A stretch of DNA of 64,000 nucleotides from a gamma proteobacterium HTCC2207 (GTDB lineage: Bacteria > Pseudomonadota > Gammaproteobacteria > Pseudomonadales > Porticoccaceae). The notes beneath the pieces are model-generated. The model did not search any database and was not told the origin of the DNA. It was given only the letters and a program-made list of their open reading frames with translations. This document shows, in pieces, positions 43,916 through 53,702 of this stretch. Where the stretch lies: the NCBI GenBank assembly GCA_905182265.1, contig CAJJAO010000005.1, forward strand, positions 18,930 to 82,929. Direction: 5' to 3'. Made by a program: the position numbers and the translations under genes. Position 1 is the first letter of the stretch, and every line of letters starts with the position of its first letter.

Positions 43916-45411
43916 CAGACAAAACATTTGGGGCCGGTAAGACAGTTATAGTAATAGGGGCAGGTTTCGCAGGTATTGCCACAGCGCTTCGGCTAAGAGC
44001 CCTAGGATACGAAGTCAGTCTGCTAGAGCGCCTCGACAGCCTAGGGGGTCGAGCTCAGGTGTTCGAACGGGGAGGCTATCGTCACGATGCCGGACCTACG
44101 GTTATCACTGCACCCTTTCTATTCGACGAGCTGTTTGAACTGTTTGATGAAAAACTCGAAGACCATCTAAATTTTGTTCCTCTAGACCCTTTCTATCGCT
44201 TTCATTTTGCCGACGGCAGTCAGTTTGACTATCGAGCCTCTATTGAAGACACCCTAACCGAAATTCGCCGCTTTAACCCAGACGATGCCGATGGCTATTT
44301 AAAGCTTTTAGAGAAGTCTAAAAAGGTGTACGACGTAGGTTTTAAACAGCTAGTACACAGGCCTTTTACCCGCGTCTGGGATATGGTCAAACAGATACCA
44401 GCTCTGCTGATACTCAAGTGCTACAAAACCGTTTCGCAAATGGTTAACAGCCATTTGAAGCACCCTCTAATTCGGCAGGCCTTTTCCATTCACCCGCTTC
44501 TTGTCGGTGGGAATCCGTTTAAGACCACGGCTATCTACACCTTGATCCATTATTTGGAGCGCCGCTGGGGTGTGTTTTTCTGCATGGGCGGCACCGGTAA
44601 GTTGGTCACAGAGCTGGGTGCTCTCATGGAGCGTCAGGGCATTAAGATTGTGTTGGGTGCCGATGTTGATGAAATTTTGGTTGATCAAAAGACAGCCAAA
44701 GGGGTTCGCCTCAGCAACAACCAAACCATGGATGCTGACCTTGTAGTGTTCGGTGGCGACCCCGAAACCTGCTACCAGCACTTATTACCAAATAATAAGC
44801 CAAAGCTGCCCAGCATTAAAAAGGCCTATAGCATGGGCCTCTATGTGTTGTATTTCGGCACCAAAAAACTATACCCAGATGTTGCACACCACAGCATTTG
44901 GATGGGGCCTAGATTTAAAGAGCTACTGGCTGAAATATTTAACGATAAAAAAATGAGCGAAGACTTTAGCCTCTATGTACATCGCCCTACCGCGACAGAC
45001 AAAAGCTTTGCCCCAGAAGGCTGTGAATCCTTTTATGTGCTCTGTCCAGTGCCCAACTTGCAGGGGAATGTGGACTGGAGCACTCAGGGTGAAATATTGC
45101 GCGACCGCATCGTTAATGCACTTGAAGAGACTATACTGCCAGAACTTTCATCAGTGATTGACGAGGTTTTTTGGATGACCCCAGAGGATTTTGCCAAAGA
45201 TTATCGTTCAATGCATGGCGCTGGATTTTCTATAGAACCCAGGCTTACTCAGTCGGCTTGGTTTCGTTTTCACAATCGCGATAGTGCGATCTCAAATTTG
45301 TATTTTGTCGGTGCAGGCACACACCCGGGTGCCGGGCTGCCAGGCGTCGTTAGCTCGGCCAAAGTGGTCGAAGAGCTACTTACAGGTGTTGAGGTCGGCT
45401 CCGGCGGGTAG
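43912..45411 (+). CDS. crtI: Phytoene desaturase
   Basis: CrtI turns phytoene into lycopene in an FAD-dependent way. The 499-residue product has the N-terminal dinucleotide fold VIVIGAGFAGIATALRLRA, the following LGGRAQVFERGGYRHDAGP, and the C-terminal GAGTHPGAGLPGVVSSAKVV signature. The start is TTG overlapping the crtE stop. It ends directly at the crtB start. Confidence 0.95.
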   Translation: MTDKTFGAGKTVIVIGAGFAGIATALRLRALGYEVSLLERLDSLGGRAQVFERGGYRHDAGPTVITAPFLFDELFELFDEKLEDHLNFVPLDPFYRFHFADGSQFDYRASIEDTLTEIRRFNPDDADGYLKLLEKSKKVYDVGFKQLVHRPFTRVWDMVKQIPALLILKCYKTVSQMVNSHLKHPLIRQAFSIHPLLVGGNPFKTTAIYTLIHYLERRWGVFFCMGGTGKLVTELGALMERQGIKIVLGADVDEILVDQKTAKGVRLSNNQTMDADLVVFGGDPETCYQHLLPNNKPKLPSIKKAYSMGLYVLYFGTKKLYPDVAHHSIWMGPRFKELLAEIFNDKKMSEDFSLYVHRPTATDKSFAPEGCESFYVLCPVPNLQGNVDWSTQGEILRDRIVNALEETILPELSSVIDEVFWMTPEDFAKDYRSMHGAGFSIEPRLTQSAWFRFHNRDSAISNLYFVGAGTHPGAGLPGVVSSAKVVEELLTGVEVGSGG

Positions 45412-46320
45412 ATGATGGACAATTCGCCAGAACAGGTTTTACCCCCTAAGGCAGTCCTCGCCAAACATGGCAAATCGTTCTACTGGGCCAGTTTATTTCT
45501 CGGCTCTAAACTAGCGGATCGTGCCGCACGGCTATACCTATTTTGCCGTTTTGTTGACGATCTCGCCGACGGTGACCTGCCCCATCGCAAAGAATCCCTC
45601 GAAGATATTCGCGCTCGCCTGAAAGGCAGTAGCCAGCCAGCAGGGCCGGAGATCGAAGCCTTTATCAGTCTAGCAAGTGACAATAATATTCCCTTAGAAG
45701 CGGCTCGCGAACTACTGGACGGCATGCTTAAAGATCAGCAACCCACCGTCGTTAAAGACCAAGCAGAGCTACTCCGTTACTGTCATGCTGTTGCTGGCAC
45801 TGTGGGGCTAATGATGTGCCGTGTGCTCAATTGCCGGCACCAGCGTGCCGACGCCTTTGCCATAGACTTGGGTATTGCTATGCAACTGACCAACATCGCT
45901 CGCGATGTATTAGAAGACGCCAAGATGGGGCGTCGCTACCTGCCCGCCAGTTGGGTAGATCTTCCCGCGTCAGAGATTGCCGAAGCTGCTATCCCCTGTC
46001 GTCAGCCGGTGGCCAGAGCCGTAAAGCAGTTATTAGATTTATCTGAAGACTATTATCAAAGTGCCCTACTGGGGATTCAGCTATTACCTTTTCGCTCGCG
46101 ATTTTCTATTACGGTTGCGCTGCGAGTCTACCGAGAGATTGGTCGACTATTACAACGGCGCAACTTACGCTGGTGGCAGGGTCGTGTTTATGTGGGCAAA
46201 CCACAGAAAGTATTACTCAGCCTGCGCAGCCTGAAAGATCTAAAGCCCATTAAAGTACCAAACCACAAAACAGCACTGCACGAAAATCTTCAGGGGTTAG
46301 CCGGTGTCGAGCCTGAATAA
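45412..46320 (+). CDS. crtB: Phytoene synthase
   Basis: CrtB condenses two geranylgeranyl diphosphates to phytoene. The 302-residue squalene/phytoene-synthase fold shows both Asp-rich motifs, FVDDLAD near residue 45 and NIARDVLEDAKMGRRYLP near residue 161. It begins immediately after the crtI stop (ATGATG double start) and its end overlaps crtY by 17 bp. Confidence 0.95.
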   Translation: MMDNSPEQVLPPKAVLAKHGKSFYWASLFLGSKLADRAARLYLFCRFVDDLADGDLPHRKESLEDIRARLKGSSQPAGPEIEAFISLASDNNIPLEAARELLDGMLKDQQPTVVKDQAELLRYCHAVAGTVGLMMCRVLNCRHQRADAFAIDLGIAMQLTNIARDVLEDAKMGRRYLPASWVDLPASEIAEAAIPCRQPVARAVKQLLDLSEDYYQSALLGIQLLPFRSRFSITVALRVYREIGRLLQRRNLRWWQGRVYVGKPQKVLLSLRSLKDLKPIKVPNHKTALHENLQGLAGVEPE

Positions 46321-47425
46321 GCCAGCAGCGGCAAGCATAGACCTCGATATCGCCATTATTGGCGGCGGCAGTGCGGGTATAACCTTGGCCAGCAAGCTCA
46401 ATAATCTATCCGCTGTAGTAATAGAGCCGCGCACCCCCACCGAGCGCGACTGCAGCTGGGCACTGTGGGCCGACAGCAGCCAAACAACCCAGTTTTCTTC
46501 TGTAACCAAAGGCAGTTGGCAGCAGTGGAAGCTGGTAGATCAGGACGGTGAAGTGGTTCATAACAGCAACCAATATCGCTATACCAGCCTCAGCTCAGCA
46601 AAGTATTTAACTGCCTGCGAAAATAATCTGGCCAATGGTGTAGAGCTCATTAGAGCAGCTGCAGAAGATATTGTTGCTGCCCCTAATGATGGCGGCTCAT
46701 TCACCGCGGCGGGCAAGCATTACAGCGCAGCACATATTTACGACAGTAGGCCCCCAGTAATAGCAGCCGACAGTCTCAAGCAACATTTTCTTGGCTGGGA
46801 AATTCGTACCAAGTCCCCCATCACCGACCCTCAAATCGCCACATTAATGGATTTTCGCGTAGACCAGTCTCGAGGCCTGCACTTTATCTATGCCCTGCCC
46901 TTTTCTGATCGCCGACTGTTAGTCGAGTCCACCATGATCTCGACTCGCCTAGAAGATAAAGATTGGTATCGTCAGGCGATAGGCGATTGGCTGAAACTAC
47001 AAAATATCGAAATCGAAGAAACATTGGCAGAAGAAGCTGGGGTCATTCCCATGGCCACTGTAAGCCGTCGAGATAATGGAATTGCCTGTATTGGTGCAGC
47101 CAGTGGCGCAGTGCGGCTCTCATCTGGTTATGCCTTTACGGGCATTCAGGCACAGGTCAACAAGCTAGCTCAGGGTATCAGTACCGGTGATTACCATGTG
47201 CCCGCGCCCATTCCCTCAGCGTTAATCTCTATGGACAAGATATTTAATCGAGTATTGGTGGCACAGCCAGAGCTGGGGGTTGGGGTCATGATGGGCACCG
47301 CCAAGGCCCTAAGTGCCGACGGCTTTGCTCGATTTATGCTCGGCTCTGCCACTTGGAAAGACTGGGCCAAAGTCATACTGGCAATGCCCAAAGTACCTTT
47401 TCTAAAACAGGTCTTTAAATCGTGA
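46304..47425 (+). CDS. crtY: Lycopene beta-cyclase
   Basis: CrtY closes both ends of lycopene to give beta-carotene. The 373-residue CrtY-type flavoprotein has the N-terminal DIAIIGGGSAGITLASKL, the LMDFRVDQSRG region and FIYALPFSDRRLLVESTMIS. The start GTG lies inside the crtB end, so translation is coupled. The next gene overlaps its stop. Confidence 0.92.
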   Translation: MSSLNKPAAASIDLDIAIIGGGSAGITLASKLNNLSAVVIEPRTPTERDCSWALWADSSQTTQFSSVTKGSWQQWKLVDQDGEVVHNSNQYRYTSLSSAKYLTACENNLANGVELIRAAAEDIVAAPNDGGSFTAAGKHYSAAHIYDSRPPVIAADSLKQHFLGWEIRTKSPITDPQIATLMDFRVDQSRGLHFIYALPFSDRRLLVESTMISTRLEDKDWYRQAIGDWLKLQNIEIEETLAEEAGVIPMATVSRRDNGIACIGAASGAVRLSSGYAFTGIQAQVNKLAQGISTGDYHVPAPIPSALISMDKIFNRVLVAQPELGVGVMMGTAKALSADGFARFMLGSATWKDWAKVILAMPKVPFLKQVFKS

Positions 47426-48303
47426 CGGGCTGGGTAATGACAGGCTGGGATATTGTCGCCATCGCCGGTATTTTATTACTGGGTGTGCCCCATGGCGGCC
47501 TAGATGGGGCCGTAGCTCGGCGTATTGGCTGGCCAGCCGGACTTATACCCTGGCTGGGTTTTCATATTGCCTATGTTGCATTGGCAGCCCTTGTGGCTGT
47601 GATCTGGTGGTACTTTCCACTGCCAAGCCTAGCGGTATTTTTGGCCGTCTCTGCCCTGCACTTTGGTGCCAGTGATATCGCTGATGTTAAAAACAAGAGC
47701 GGAACTAACGCGAGCGCCCATTGGCTGCCCTGGGCGGCCCATGCTGGGTTGGTGTGCATTGCTATTCCAAGCTTGCAGCCAACTCTAGTGGAGCCTATTT
47801 TTGCCATTCTGGTGGGCACAGCCAATGCTGACCAGTTGATGACTGGATTAACCAATCTGTTTTTACCCTGGGCAATTAGCTTCGTCGCCTACGGGGCATT
47901 CGCCTATCGCCAACCCCAGTACCGCAAATCATTACTCAGCCTAGTGATACTAATTGGCCTGGTGATTCTACTGCCACCCCTCATCAGTTTCGCTCTGTAT
48001 TTCTGCCTCTGGCACAGTCGTGGCCATATGCTAAGACTTTGGCGTAGTCTGGCAGAGACCGAGCGCCAATGCAGTTTGCGCGAGGCCACGATCTACTCGG
48101 TGATGGCATGGCTCAGCGGCGCTGTTATTTTTTATTATTTACCGGGGTTTTTAGCCACATCAAGCCCTCTAACCCAAACAAACCTCGCTAGCGCATCAAT
48201 GGTACAACTCACCTTTATTGGTCTAGCGGCACTAACCCTGCCCCATATGTTGTTGGTCGATTACGCCGATAGACTCAGGCATCAAAGAGAACAAAACCCA
48301 TGA
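47422..48303 (+). CDS. blh: Beta-carotene 15,15'-dioxygenase (Blh, retinal-forming)
   Basis: Blh cleaves beta-carotene to two retinals, the chromophore of proteorhodopsin. The 293-residue membrane protein shows the family histidines in LLGVPHGGLDGAVAR, SALHFGASD, CLWHSRGHMLRLWR and LTLPHMLLVDYADR. These are the expected iron ligands. I use the GTG at 47422 that overlaps the crtY stop (GTGA); ATG 47437 is an alternative. Confidence 0.93.
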   Translation: MTGWVMTGWDIVAIAGILLLGVPHGGLDGAVARRIGWPAGLIPWLGFHIAYVALAALVAVIWWYFPLPSLAVFLAVSALHFGASDIADVKNKSGTNASAHWLPWAAHAGLVCIAIPSLQPTLVEPIFAILVGTANADQLMTGLTNLFLPWAISFVAYGAFAYRQPQYRKSLLSLVILIGLVILLPPLISFALYFCLWHSRGHMLRLWRSLAETERQCSLREATIYSVMAWLSGAVIFYYLPGFLATSSPLTQTNLASASMVQLTFIGLAALTLPHMLLVDYADRLRHQREQNP

Positions 48304-49316
48304 CCGACATAAGCAGCCGCAAAGCGGACCATATAGAGCTGGCACTTCAGTCGACTCATCAGGCACCGCAGGGTTCTGGTTTTGATCGGCTACGTTTTGA
48401 GCCCATCCCATTGCCACAAATGGCCCTAGAAGATATTGATTTAAGCACCTCGTTTTTGGGCACGCAGGTATCGGCACCCTTTTTGATTGGCGCTATGACC
48501 GGCGGCTGTGACAACGGTGAGCTCATTAACCAGCATCTCGCAGAAGCCGCTGAGGCCTGCAATATTCCCATGGCATTGGGCTCTCAGAGAGCCTCTCTAG
48601 AGGAGGGTATGCCACAGAATGTTCGGCGCTGGGCACCCAACGCTACGGTGCTGGCAAACCTAGGCGCGACACAGCTGCAGCAGCATGGACTCGACTTGGC
48701 TCAGCGGGCGGTAGATTCCGTACATGCCAATGCGCTGGTGATCCACCTCAATCCCCTACAAGAGTTAATACAGCCCAATGGAGACAGAGACTGGAATCTA
48801 GTACTAGAAGCCATTCAAGACTGTGCCGCTAAGCTGTCAGTGCCCGTTATTGTTAAAGAAGTCGGCTCTGGCATAGGGCCAACCAGCGCCAAAAAACTGA
48901 TGGATGCCGGCGTAAAGTGGATCGAAGTCGCCGGTCGCGGCGGCACCAGCTGGGCCAGTATTGAACTGGCTCGCAATGGCTCGGCCCGAGAACGAGAAAT
49001 AGCCGCACCCTTCATTGATTGGGGCATGGACACCGTTGAATTATTGCCCGCAGTGCATAGCGCCTGCCCCTCCATGGCGCTGATTGGCTCCGGTGGCGTG
49101 CGCCATGGTTTGGACGTTGCCCGCTGTATTCGTCTGGGTGCAAAGATGGCAGCCCTAGCTCAACCTTTTTTAGCCCCTGCATTAGAGTCCACTGAGTCGG
49201 TTGTAGAAAAAATTGAGGTATTACAGGAACAGTTGCGCTGGGCGATGTTTTTGACCGGGAGTCAAAACCTATCGGCGTTGGGCAATGCAGCCTTACAGGA
49301 AAAATACTTGGGTTAA
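48300..49316 (+). CDS. idi: Type 2 isopentenyl-diphosphate delta-isomerase
   Basis: This FMN- and NADPH-dependent isomerase supplies DMAPP for the carotenoid pathway. The 338-residue (beta/alpha)8 barrel shows FLIGAMTGGCDNGELINQHL split motifs near residue 62, GSQRASL near residue 96, VIVKEVGSGIG near residue 182, and AGRGGTSWASIE. It overlaps blh by 4 bp and ends the operon. Confidence 0.94.
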   Translation: MTDISSRKADHIELALQSTHQAPQGSGFDRLRFEPIPLPQMALEDIDLSTSFLGTQVSAPFLIGAMTGGCDNGELINQHLAEAAEACNIPMALGSQRASLEEGMPQNVRRWAPNATVLANLGATQLQQHGLDLAQRAVDSVHANALVIHLNPLQELIQPNGDRDWNLVLEAIQDCAAKLSVPVIVKEVGSGIGPTSAKKLMDAGVKWIEVAGRGGTSWASIELARNGSAREREIAAPFIDWGMDTVELLPAVHSACPSMALIGSGGVRHGLDVARCIRLGAKMAALAQPFLAPALESTESVVEKIEVLQEQLRWAMFLTGSQNLSALGNAALQEKYLG

Positions 49317-49486
49317 AATTGCACGTTACTGGATAGCTTAAGTTGACAAAATTTATGACGATCATGAAAGAAAACTATTAGACCCCGCGTGAAAAAGTAA
49401 CCTAAACTGGTTCGCAGCCATTACTGACCGTTGATTTTGGATAGGTCATTGGCGACGACAGAACAACTAACCAAAGGAGTTTTGAC

Positions 49487-49906
49487 ATGTCATTAGCAGG
49501 ATCAAAAACCGAAGAGAGCTTGAAAGCCGCATTTGCCGGTGAATCACAAGCCAACCGCCGTTATCTCTATTTCGCCTCAAAAGCAGATGTTGAAGGTTAC
49601 AACGATGTAGCTTCAGTATTTCGCTCTACCGCCGAAGGCGAGACTGGCCATGCCCACGGACATTTGGAATATCTTGAAGAGACAGGTGACCCGGCTACTG
49701 GCATGCCTTTTGGCGGCACCAAAGAAAACCTAGAGAGCGCTATTGCCGGCGAAACTCATGAGTACACCGATATGTATCCCGGTATGGCTAAAACCGCCCG
49801 CGAAGAAGGCTTTGATGAAATCGCAGACTGGTTTGAAACCCTAGCCAAAGCTGAGCGCAGCCACGCAAACCGTTTCCAGAAAGCACTGGACACCTTAGAC
49901 GACTAA
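49487..49906 (+). CDS. Rubrerythrin (di-iron domain only)
   Basis: The 139-residue protein carries the rubrerythrin four-helix di-iron site: Glu in [16 protein letters not shown], ExxH in [15 protein letters not shown], Glu in [14 protein letters not shown], and ExxH in [11 protein letters not shown]. The C-terminal rubredoxin domain of classical rubrerythrin is missing, so electrons must come from another protein. It would reduce peroxide in the cytoplasm. The Fe-S protein and DUF3501 genes that follow may be its electron partners. AAGGAG precedes the ATG. Confidence 0.92.
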   Translation: MSLAGSKTEESLKAAFAGESQANRRYLYFASKADVEGYNDVASVFRSTAEGETGHAHGHLEYLEETGDPATGMPFGGTKENLESAIAGETHEYTDMYPGMAKTAREEGFDEIADWFETLAKAERSHANRFQKALDTLDD

Positions 49907-49934
49907 ACCTCGTTTGAGTATTTGCACGGTGAGA

Positions 49935-49970
49935 ACCCGGGGTGGTATATGTCATATATCACCTTAGGGT
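49935..49970. promoter_or_regulatory. Hairpin or operator-like palindrome between rubrerythrin and the Fe-S gene
   Basis: GGTGGTATATG (49941-49951) and CATATATCACC (49953-49963) pair almost perfectly around one base, flanked by ACCC (49935-49938) and GGGT (49967-49970). It lies in the 92-bp gap before the Fe-S gene. It could be a protein-binding palindrome or an mRNA processing/attenuation hairpin. No T-tract follows it. Confidence 0.45.
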
Positions 49971-49998
49971 CTTATTGGCTCAAAATTGGAGAGACCCT

Positions 49999-51336
49999 AT
50001 GGCGCAACGTGAAGGAAATCTGCAAGCACCGACTCGCCACCCATTGGACTGGCGGTCTGATGACTTTTACAACGAAGATAGCCTCAACCAAGAGTTAGAG
50101 CGCGTCTTTGATATCTGTCATGGTTGCCGCCGCTGCGTTAGCCTTTGCGACGCCTTTCCCACCCTATTCGACTTGATTGACGAGTCCCCCACCTTAGAAG
50201 TCGATGGAGTGGACAAAGCCGACTACGTCAAAGTATCAGACCAATGCTACATGTGCGACATGTGCTATATGGCGAAATGCCCTTACACACCACCCCATGA
50301 CTGGAATGTCGACTTCCCCCATCTAATGCTGCGCGCCAAAGCGGTGAAGTTCACCAAAATAGGCCCAAAGCTACGGGACAGAGTGCTCACCAGCACAGAT
50401 ACTGTTGGCAAATTAGCCACCATCCCCTTGGTCGACATCACTGTTAATGCCCTGAACAAAAATAATACCTTCCGCAAAGCCTTAGATAAGGGCTTTGGGG
50501 TGCACCATCAAGCGCCGATACCCGAATACCACAGCAATACAATGCGCAAACGGGTCGAACCTCTTACCGAGAGCAGTACTGCCATTGAGCCAGTACCAGC
50601 CGGAAAAACCACCGGCAAAGTGGCCCTCTATGTCACCTGTTACGGCAACTACAATAGTCCCCATCTGGGTGAAGATTTTTATTCTGTGTTTACCCATAAC
50701 GGCATTCATATTGACCTTGTTCCCAAAGAGCAGTGCTGCGGCATGCCCAAGTATGAGCTGGGTGATTTAGAAGCAGTGGCCAAATTAAAAGAAGCCAATA
50801 TTCCGGTATTAGCCAAACTTGTTGATCAGGGCTATGACCTCATTGCACCAATTCCCTCCTGTGTACTTATGTACAAACAGGAACTGCCCCTGATGTTCCC
50901 AGATGACGCGGACGTACTTAAGGTGCAAAAGGCCTTTTACGATCCCTTTGAATACCTGTTCTTACGCCACAAAGCCGAGGCCTTTAACACCGACTTTAAA
51001 CAGCCCTTGGGTGATATTAGCTATCAGGTAGCCTGCCATCTTCGAGTGCAGAATATTGGTCTTAAAACTAGAGATATTTTGAACCTAGTGCCAGATACCA
51101 ATGTTCACGCCATTGAGCGCTGTTCAGGTCATGACGGCACCTATGCGGTGAAGACAGAAACCTACGACAAGGCGGTCAAGATCGCCCGCCCGGTGGTGCG
51201 CAAAGTCAACGAGCAAGATGCCGATCACTTTATTAGCGACTGCCCTATGGCGGCGACTCATATTGGCAACCTAGCAGACAAGGTCGATAAGCCAGAACAC
51301 CCGATGACATTGCTGCGCAGAGCCTATTTAATTTAG
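49999..51336 (+). CDS. GlpC-like Fe-S oxidoreductase (two 4Fe-4S clusters, two CCG domains)
   Basis: The 445-residue product has CHGCRRCVSLC and CYMCDMCYMAKCPY ferredoxin-type motifs in its first ~90 residues. Two CCG-type cysteine-rich regions follow (EQCCGMPKYELGD and ERCSGHDGTY), as in GlpC and HdrB/LldE-type electron carriers. The second CCG reads CSG, so its cofactor ligands may differ. I chose ATG 49999 with GGAGAG upstream rather than the open frame from 49942. It would relay electrons, probably linked to the rubrerythrin upstream and DUF3501 downstream. Confidence 0.9.
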   Translation: MAQREGNLQAPTRHPLDWRSDDFYNEDSLNQELERVFDICHGCRRCVSLCDAFPTLFDLIDESPTLEVDGVDKADYVKVSDQCYMCDMCYMAKCPYTPPHDWNVDFPHLMLRAKAVKFTKIGPKLRDRVLTSTDTVGKLATIPLVDITVNALNKNNTFRKALDKGFGVHHQAPIPEYHSNTMRKRVEPLTESSTAIEPVPAGKTTGKVALYVTCYGNYNSPHLGEDFYSVFTHNGIHIDLVPKEQCCGMPKYELGDLEAVAKLKEANIPVLAKLVDQGYDLIAPIPSCVLMYKQELPLMFPDDADVLKVQKAFYDPFEYLFLRHKAEAFNTDFKQPLGDISYQVACHLRVQNIGLKTRDILNLVPDTNVHAIERCSGHDGTYAVKTETYDKAVKIARPVVRKVNEQDADHFISDCPMAATHIGNLADKVDKPEHPMTLLRRAYLI

Positions 51337-51398
51337 GAAATACCTAGCAGGGCGGCTTTAATAAATATCTTTCAAAACAGATTTAAGGAAAACTGAAC

Positions 51399-51983
51399 AT
51401 GGCAGATTTAACCAGAGCAGACCTTTGGTCATTGGAACAGTACGCAGAAAAGCGCCCGACCTTTCGCGCTCAGGTAATGGCCCACAAAAAAACTCGCGAA
51501 GTTTGCATAGGGCCCAACGCACGCCTGTGCTTCGAAGACGAAACTACGATTCGCTACCAGATTCAAGAAATGCTGCGGGTAGAGCGCATTTTTGAGGCCG
51601 AGGGTATTCAGGAGGAGTTAGATTCTTACAATCCTCTGTTGCCCGAGGGGAAAAATCTTAAGGCTACCTTTATGCTCGAGTACGGTGATATAGACGAGCG
51701 CAAAATCATGCTGCAAAACCTTAAAGGTGTCGAGCGGCAGATTTGGGCTCAAGTGGGTGACCGCTCACGCATTGTGCCAATTGCCGATGAAGACATGGAG
51801 CGAGAGAACGACGAGAAAACCTCTAGCGTACATTTTTTGCGCTATGAATTTAACGCCGATGATATAGCCGCCCTCCGCGCCGGTGAACCATTAACTATGG
51901 GTATAGATAACCCTCATATACAGCCTAATTCCCTTATCGTTGAGAATCCGGCACGCAGTGCTTTGATCGGCGACTTTGCTTAA
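51399..51983 (+). CDS. DUF3501 family protein
   Basis: The 194-residue soluble protein begins ADLTRADLWSLEQYAEKRPT and contains EDETTIRYQIQEMLRVERIF, which match the DUF3501 family. It has no cysteine cluster of its own. It regularly sits beside rubrerythrin and GlpC-like Fe-S genes, as here. Function is unknown; a role in the same peroxide-reduction electron chain is an inference from synteny. Confidence 0.82.
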   Translation: MADLTRADLWSLEQYAEKRPTFRAQVMAHKKTREVCIGPNARLCFEDETTIRYQIQEMLRVERIFEAEGIQEELDSYNPLLPEGKNLKATFMLEYGDIDERKIMLQNLKGVERQIWAQVGDRSRIVPIADEDMERENDEKTSSVHFLRYEFNADDIAALRAGEPLTMGIDNPHIQPNSLIVENPARSALIGDFA

Positions 51984-52046
51984 ATAGAATAAAGCCCCCC
52001 AATAAATAGCCATCAGCTTTAATATTAGCTTGATAAGGAAACCCTT

Positions 52047-53150
52047 TTGACCGATATCCGCAGTGAAATAAATGCAGGAGTGGGTTTAATTACCCTCGAC
52101 CGCCCCAGAGCCCTCAATGCATTGTCATTGGATATGGTGCGCGATCTGTATACCTTATTGTTTGCCTGGCAGGACAACCCGGCTGTGGAGGCTGTGGCGA
52201 TTCGCGGTTCCAACAAAGAAGGCCCATTTGGTGCTTTTTGTGCCGGCGGCGACATTCGTTTCTTTCATAGCGCTGGCCTTGCCAATGATGCTGCGCTAGA
52301 AGATTTTTTTACCGAAGAGTACCGTCTCAATCACCTTATATTTAACTACGCCAAACCCTACATAGCCTTTATGGACGGCATTGTCATGGGTGGCGGTATG
52401 GGGATTTCCCAGGGTGCGTCCCTACGCATTGTGACCGAGCGCAGCAAGTTAGCCATGCCCGAAACCAATATTGGCTTATTTCCTGATGTTGGCGGCGGTT
52501 ACTTTTTAAGCCGCTGCCCGGGTTCAATTGGCGAGTACCTAGCCCTCACCGGACAGCTATTACTGGGAGCCGATGCACTACCAATGGGGCTTGCCGACAA
52601 CCTTGTAGAGAGCGCCTCAATGCCCTCCCTCTGGGATAGCCTGACAGCAAACCCAGAAACCTCGGTAGAGGAAAGAATTAAGGCCTTAAAATCTAATATA
52701 CAAGAATCTACTCCCATCGATCATAGACCCAGCTGGCACGATAGCGGCATAGATACATGCTTCTCAAAATCGACCATCGCCGACATCATGGTCGCCCTTG
52801 AAAACCAAAATACAGACTGGGCCCAAACCACTATTAAAACCATGCGACAGCGATCGCCACTAATGCTCCACGTAGTTCTAGAGCAGATCCAGCGCGGCCG
52901 CAGCATGAGCCTGGCAGAGGATCTTCGCATGGAACGAAACATGGTGCGCCACTGCTTCTACACCGAGCACTTGGGACGTCAGGGCGTGACTAGCGAGACC
53001 ATAGAGGGGATTCGAGCGCTGGCCATAGACAAAGACCATAGCCCCCAATGGAACCCCGCGACCATTGAAGAAGTCAGTACCGAGATGGTACTGCCTTTCT
53101 TTACCAGCCCCTGGGACGCCCAACACCACCCCTTGGCCGATTTGGACTAG
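52047..53150 (+). CDS. Enoyl-CoA hydratase/isomerase family, 3-hydroxyisobutyryl-CoA hydrolase-like
   Basis: The 367-residue crotonase-fold enzyme has the oxyanion-hole segments [12 protein letters not shown] near residue 62 and [20 protein letters not shown] near residue 107, and [18 protein letters not shown] with catalytic Glu/Asp. Its length (over 350) and the long C-terminal part fit the HIBYL-CoA hydrolase branch, used in valine breakdown, rather than a plain hydratase. The start is TTG with AAGGAA upstream. It is closely followed by a small CPXCG gene. Confidence 0.88.
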   Translation: MTDIRSEINAGVGLITLDRPRALNALSLDMVRDLYTLLFAWQDNPAVEAVAIRGSNKEGPFGAFCAGGDIRFFHSAGLANDAALEDFFTEEYRLNHLIFNYAKPYIAFMDGIVMGGGMGISQGASLRIVTERSKLAMPETNIGLFPDVGGGYFLSRCPGSIGEYLALTGQLLLGADALPMGLADNLVESASMPSLWDSLTANPETSVEERIKALKSNIQESTPIDHRPSWHDSGIDTCFSKSTIADIMVALENQNTDWAQTTIKTMRQRSPLMLHVVLEQIQRGRSMSLAEDLRMERNMVRHCFYTEHLGRQGVTSETIEGIRALAIDKDHSPQWNPATIEEVSTEMVLPFFTSPWDAQHHPLADLD

Positions 53151-53157
53151 TAATACA

Positions 53158-53346
53158 ATGTCTCTACACGAAGAACAGATCACCTGCCCCTACTGCTGGG
53201 AATTGATTACGCTATTTATCGACCCCTCAGAATCCCAGACCTACACCGAAGACTGCTTTGTGTGCTGCCGACCTATTTTGGTGAGCAGCGAAGTGAACGG
53301 AGAACATATTGCCGTGCAGGTTACTCAGGAAGACCTAGGGTTTTAG
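53158..53346 (+). CDS. CPXCG motif-containing cysteine-rich protein
   Basis: This 62-residue zinc-ribbon-like protein begins [19 protein letters not shown] and has CPYC and CFVCCRP pairs, typical of the small CPXCG family of proteobacteria. I start it at ATG 53158, seven bases after the hydrolase stop; the open frame from 53065 overlaps that gene out of frame. Function is unknown. Confidence 0.85.
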   Translation: MSLHEEQITCPYCWELITLFIDPSESQTYTEDCFVCCRPILVSSEVNGEHIAVQVTQEDLGF

Positions 53347-53702
53347 CTGACTCTAGTGAGAGTTTTAGGATACTGACCAGTATTCAACGCGCTGGCGCTA
53401 ATTCGCAAAACCTAATTTAAATTGGCATTCCCAGAAAATATCCTCTATGACTGAAATGTGGTTTGGGGGAATCATTGTCCTGATTTTAGGTCGCGCTACT
53501 TTCTAATCGTGCTGCTTTTTAGCCGTGGTGCTTTACAGCCAAGCTAAGTTATAGCCGAACTGATTTTAAACTAGCTAATATAATAATTGATCTAAGTACA
53601 GTCTCCCCCTGTTGTCTTCACACAATAAAAAAGCATTCGTTGAATCGACGCATTAGCGCCTGTCGCGAATCTACAAGGACAATAATTTTACAGGAGGTTG
53701 TT
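53347..53702. other. Gene-free gap with short repeats before the second TBDR
   Basis: The gap contains GTGCTGCTTTTTAGCC and GTGGTGCTTTACAGCC at about 53507-53540, a 17-bp direct repeat, then related TATAGCC/TTAAAC phrases. A strong AGGAGG (about 53692-53697) precedes the TBDR start. I find no supportable open frame or clear promoter. Confidence 0.5.
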
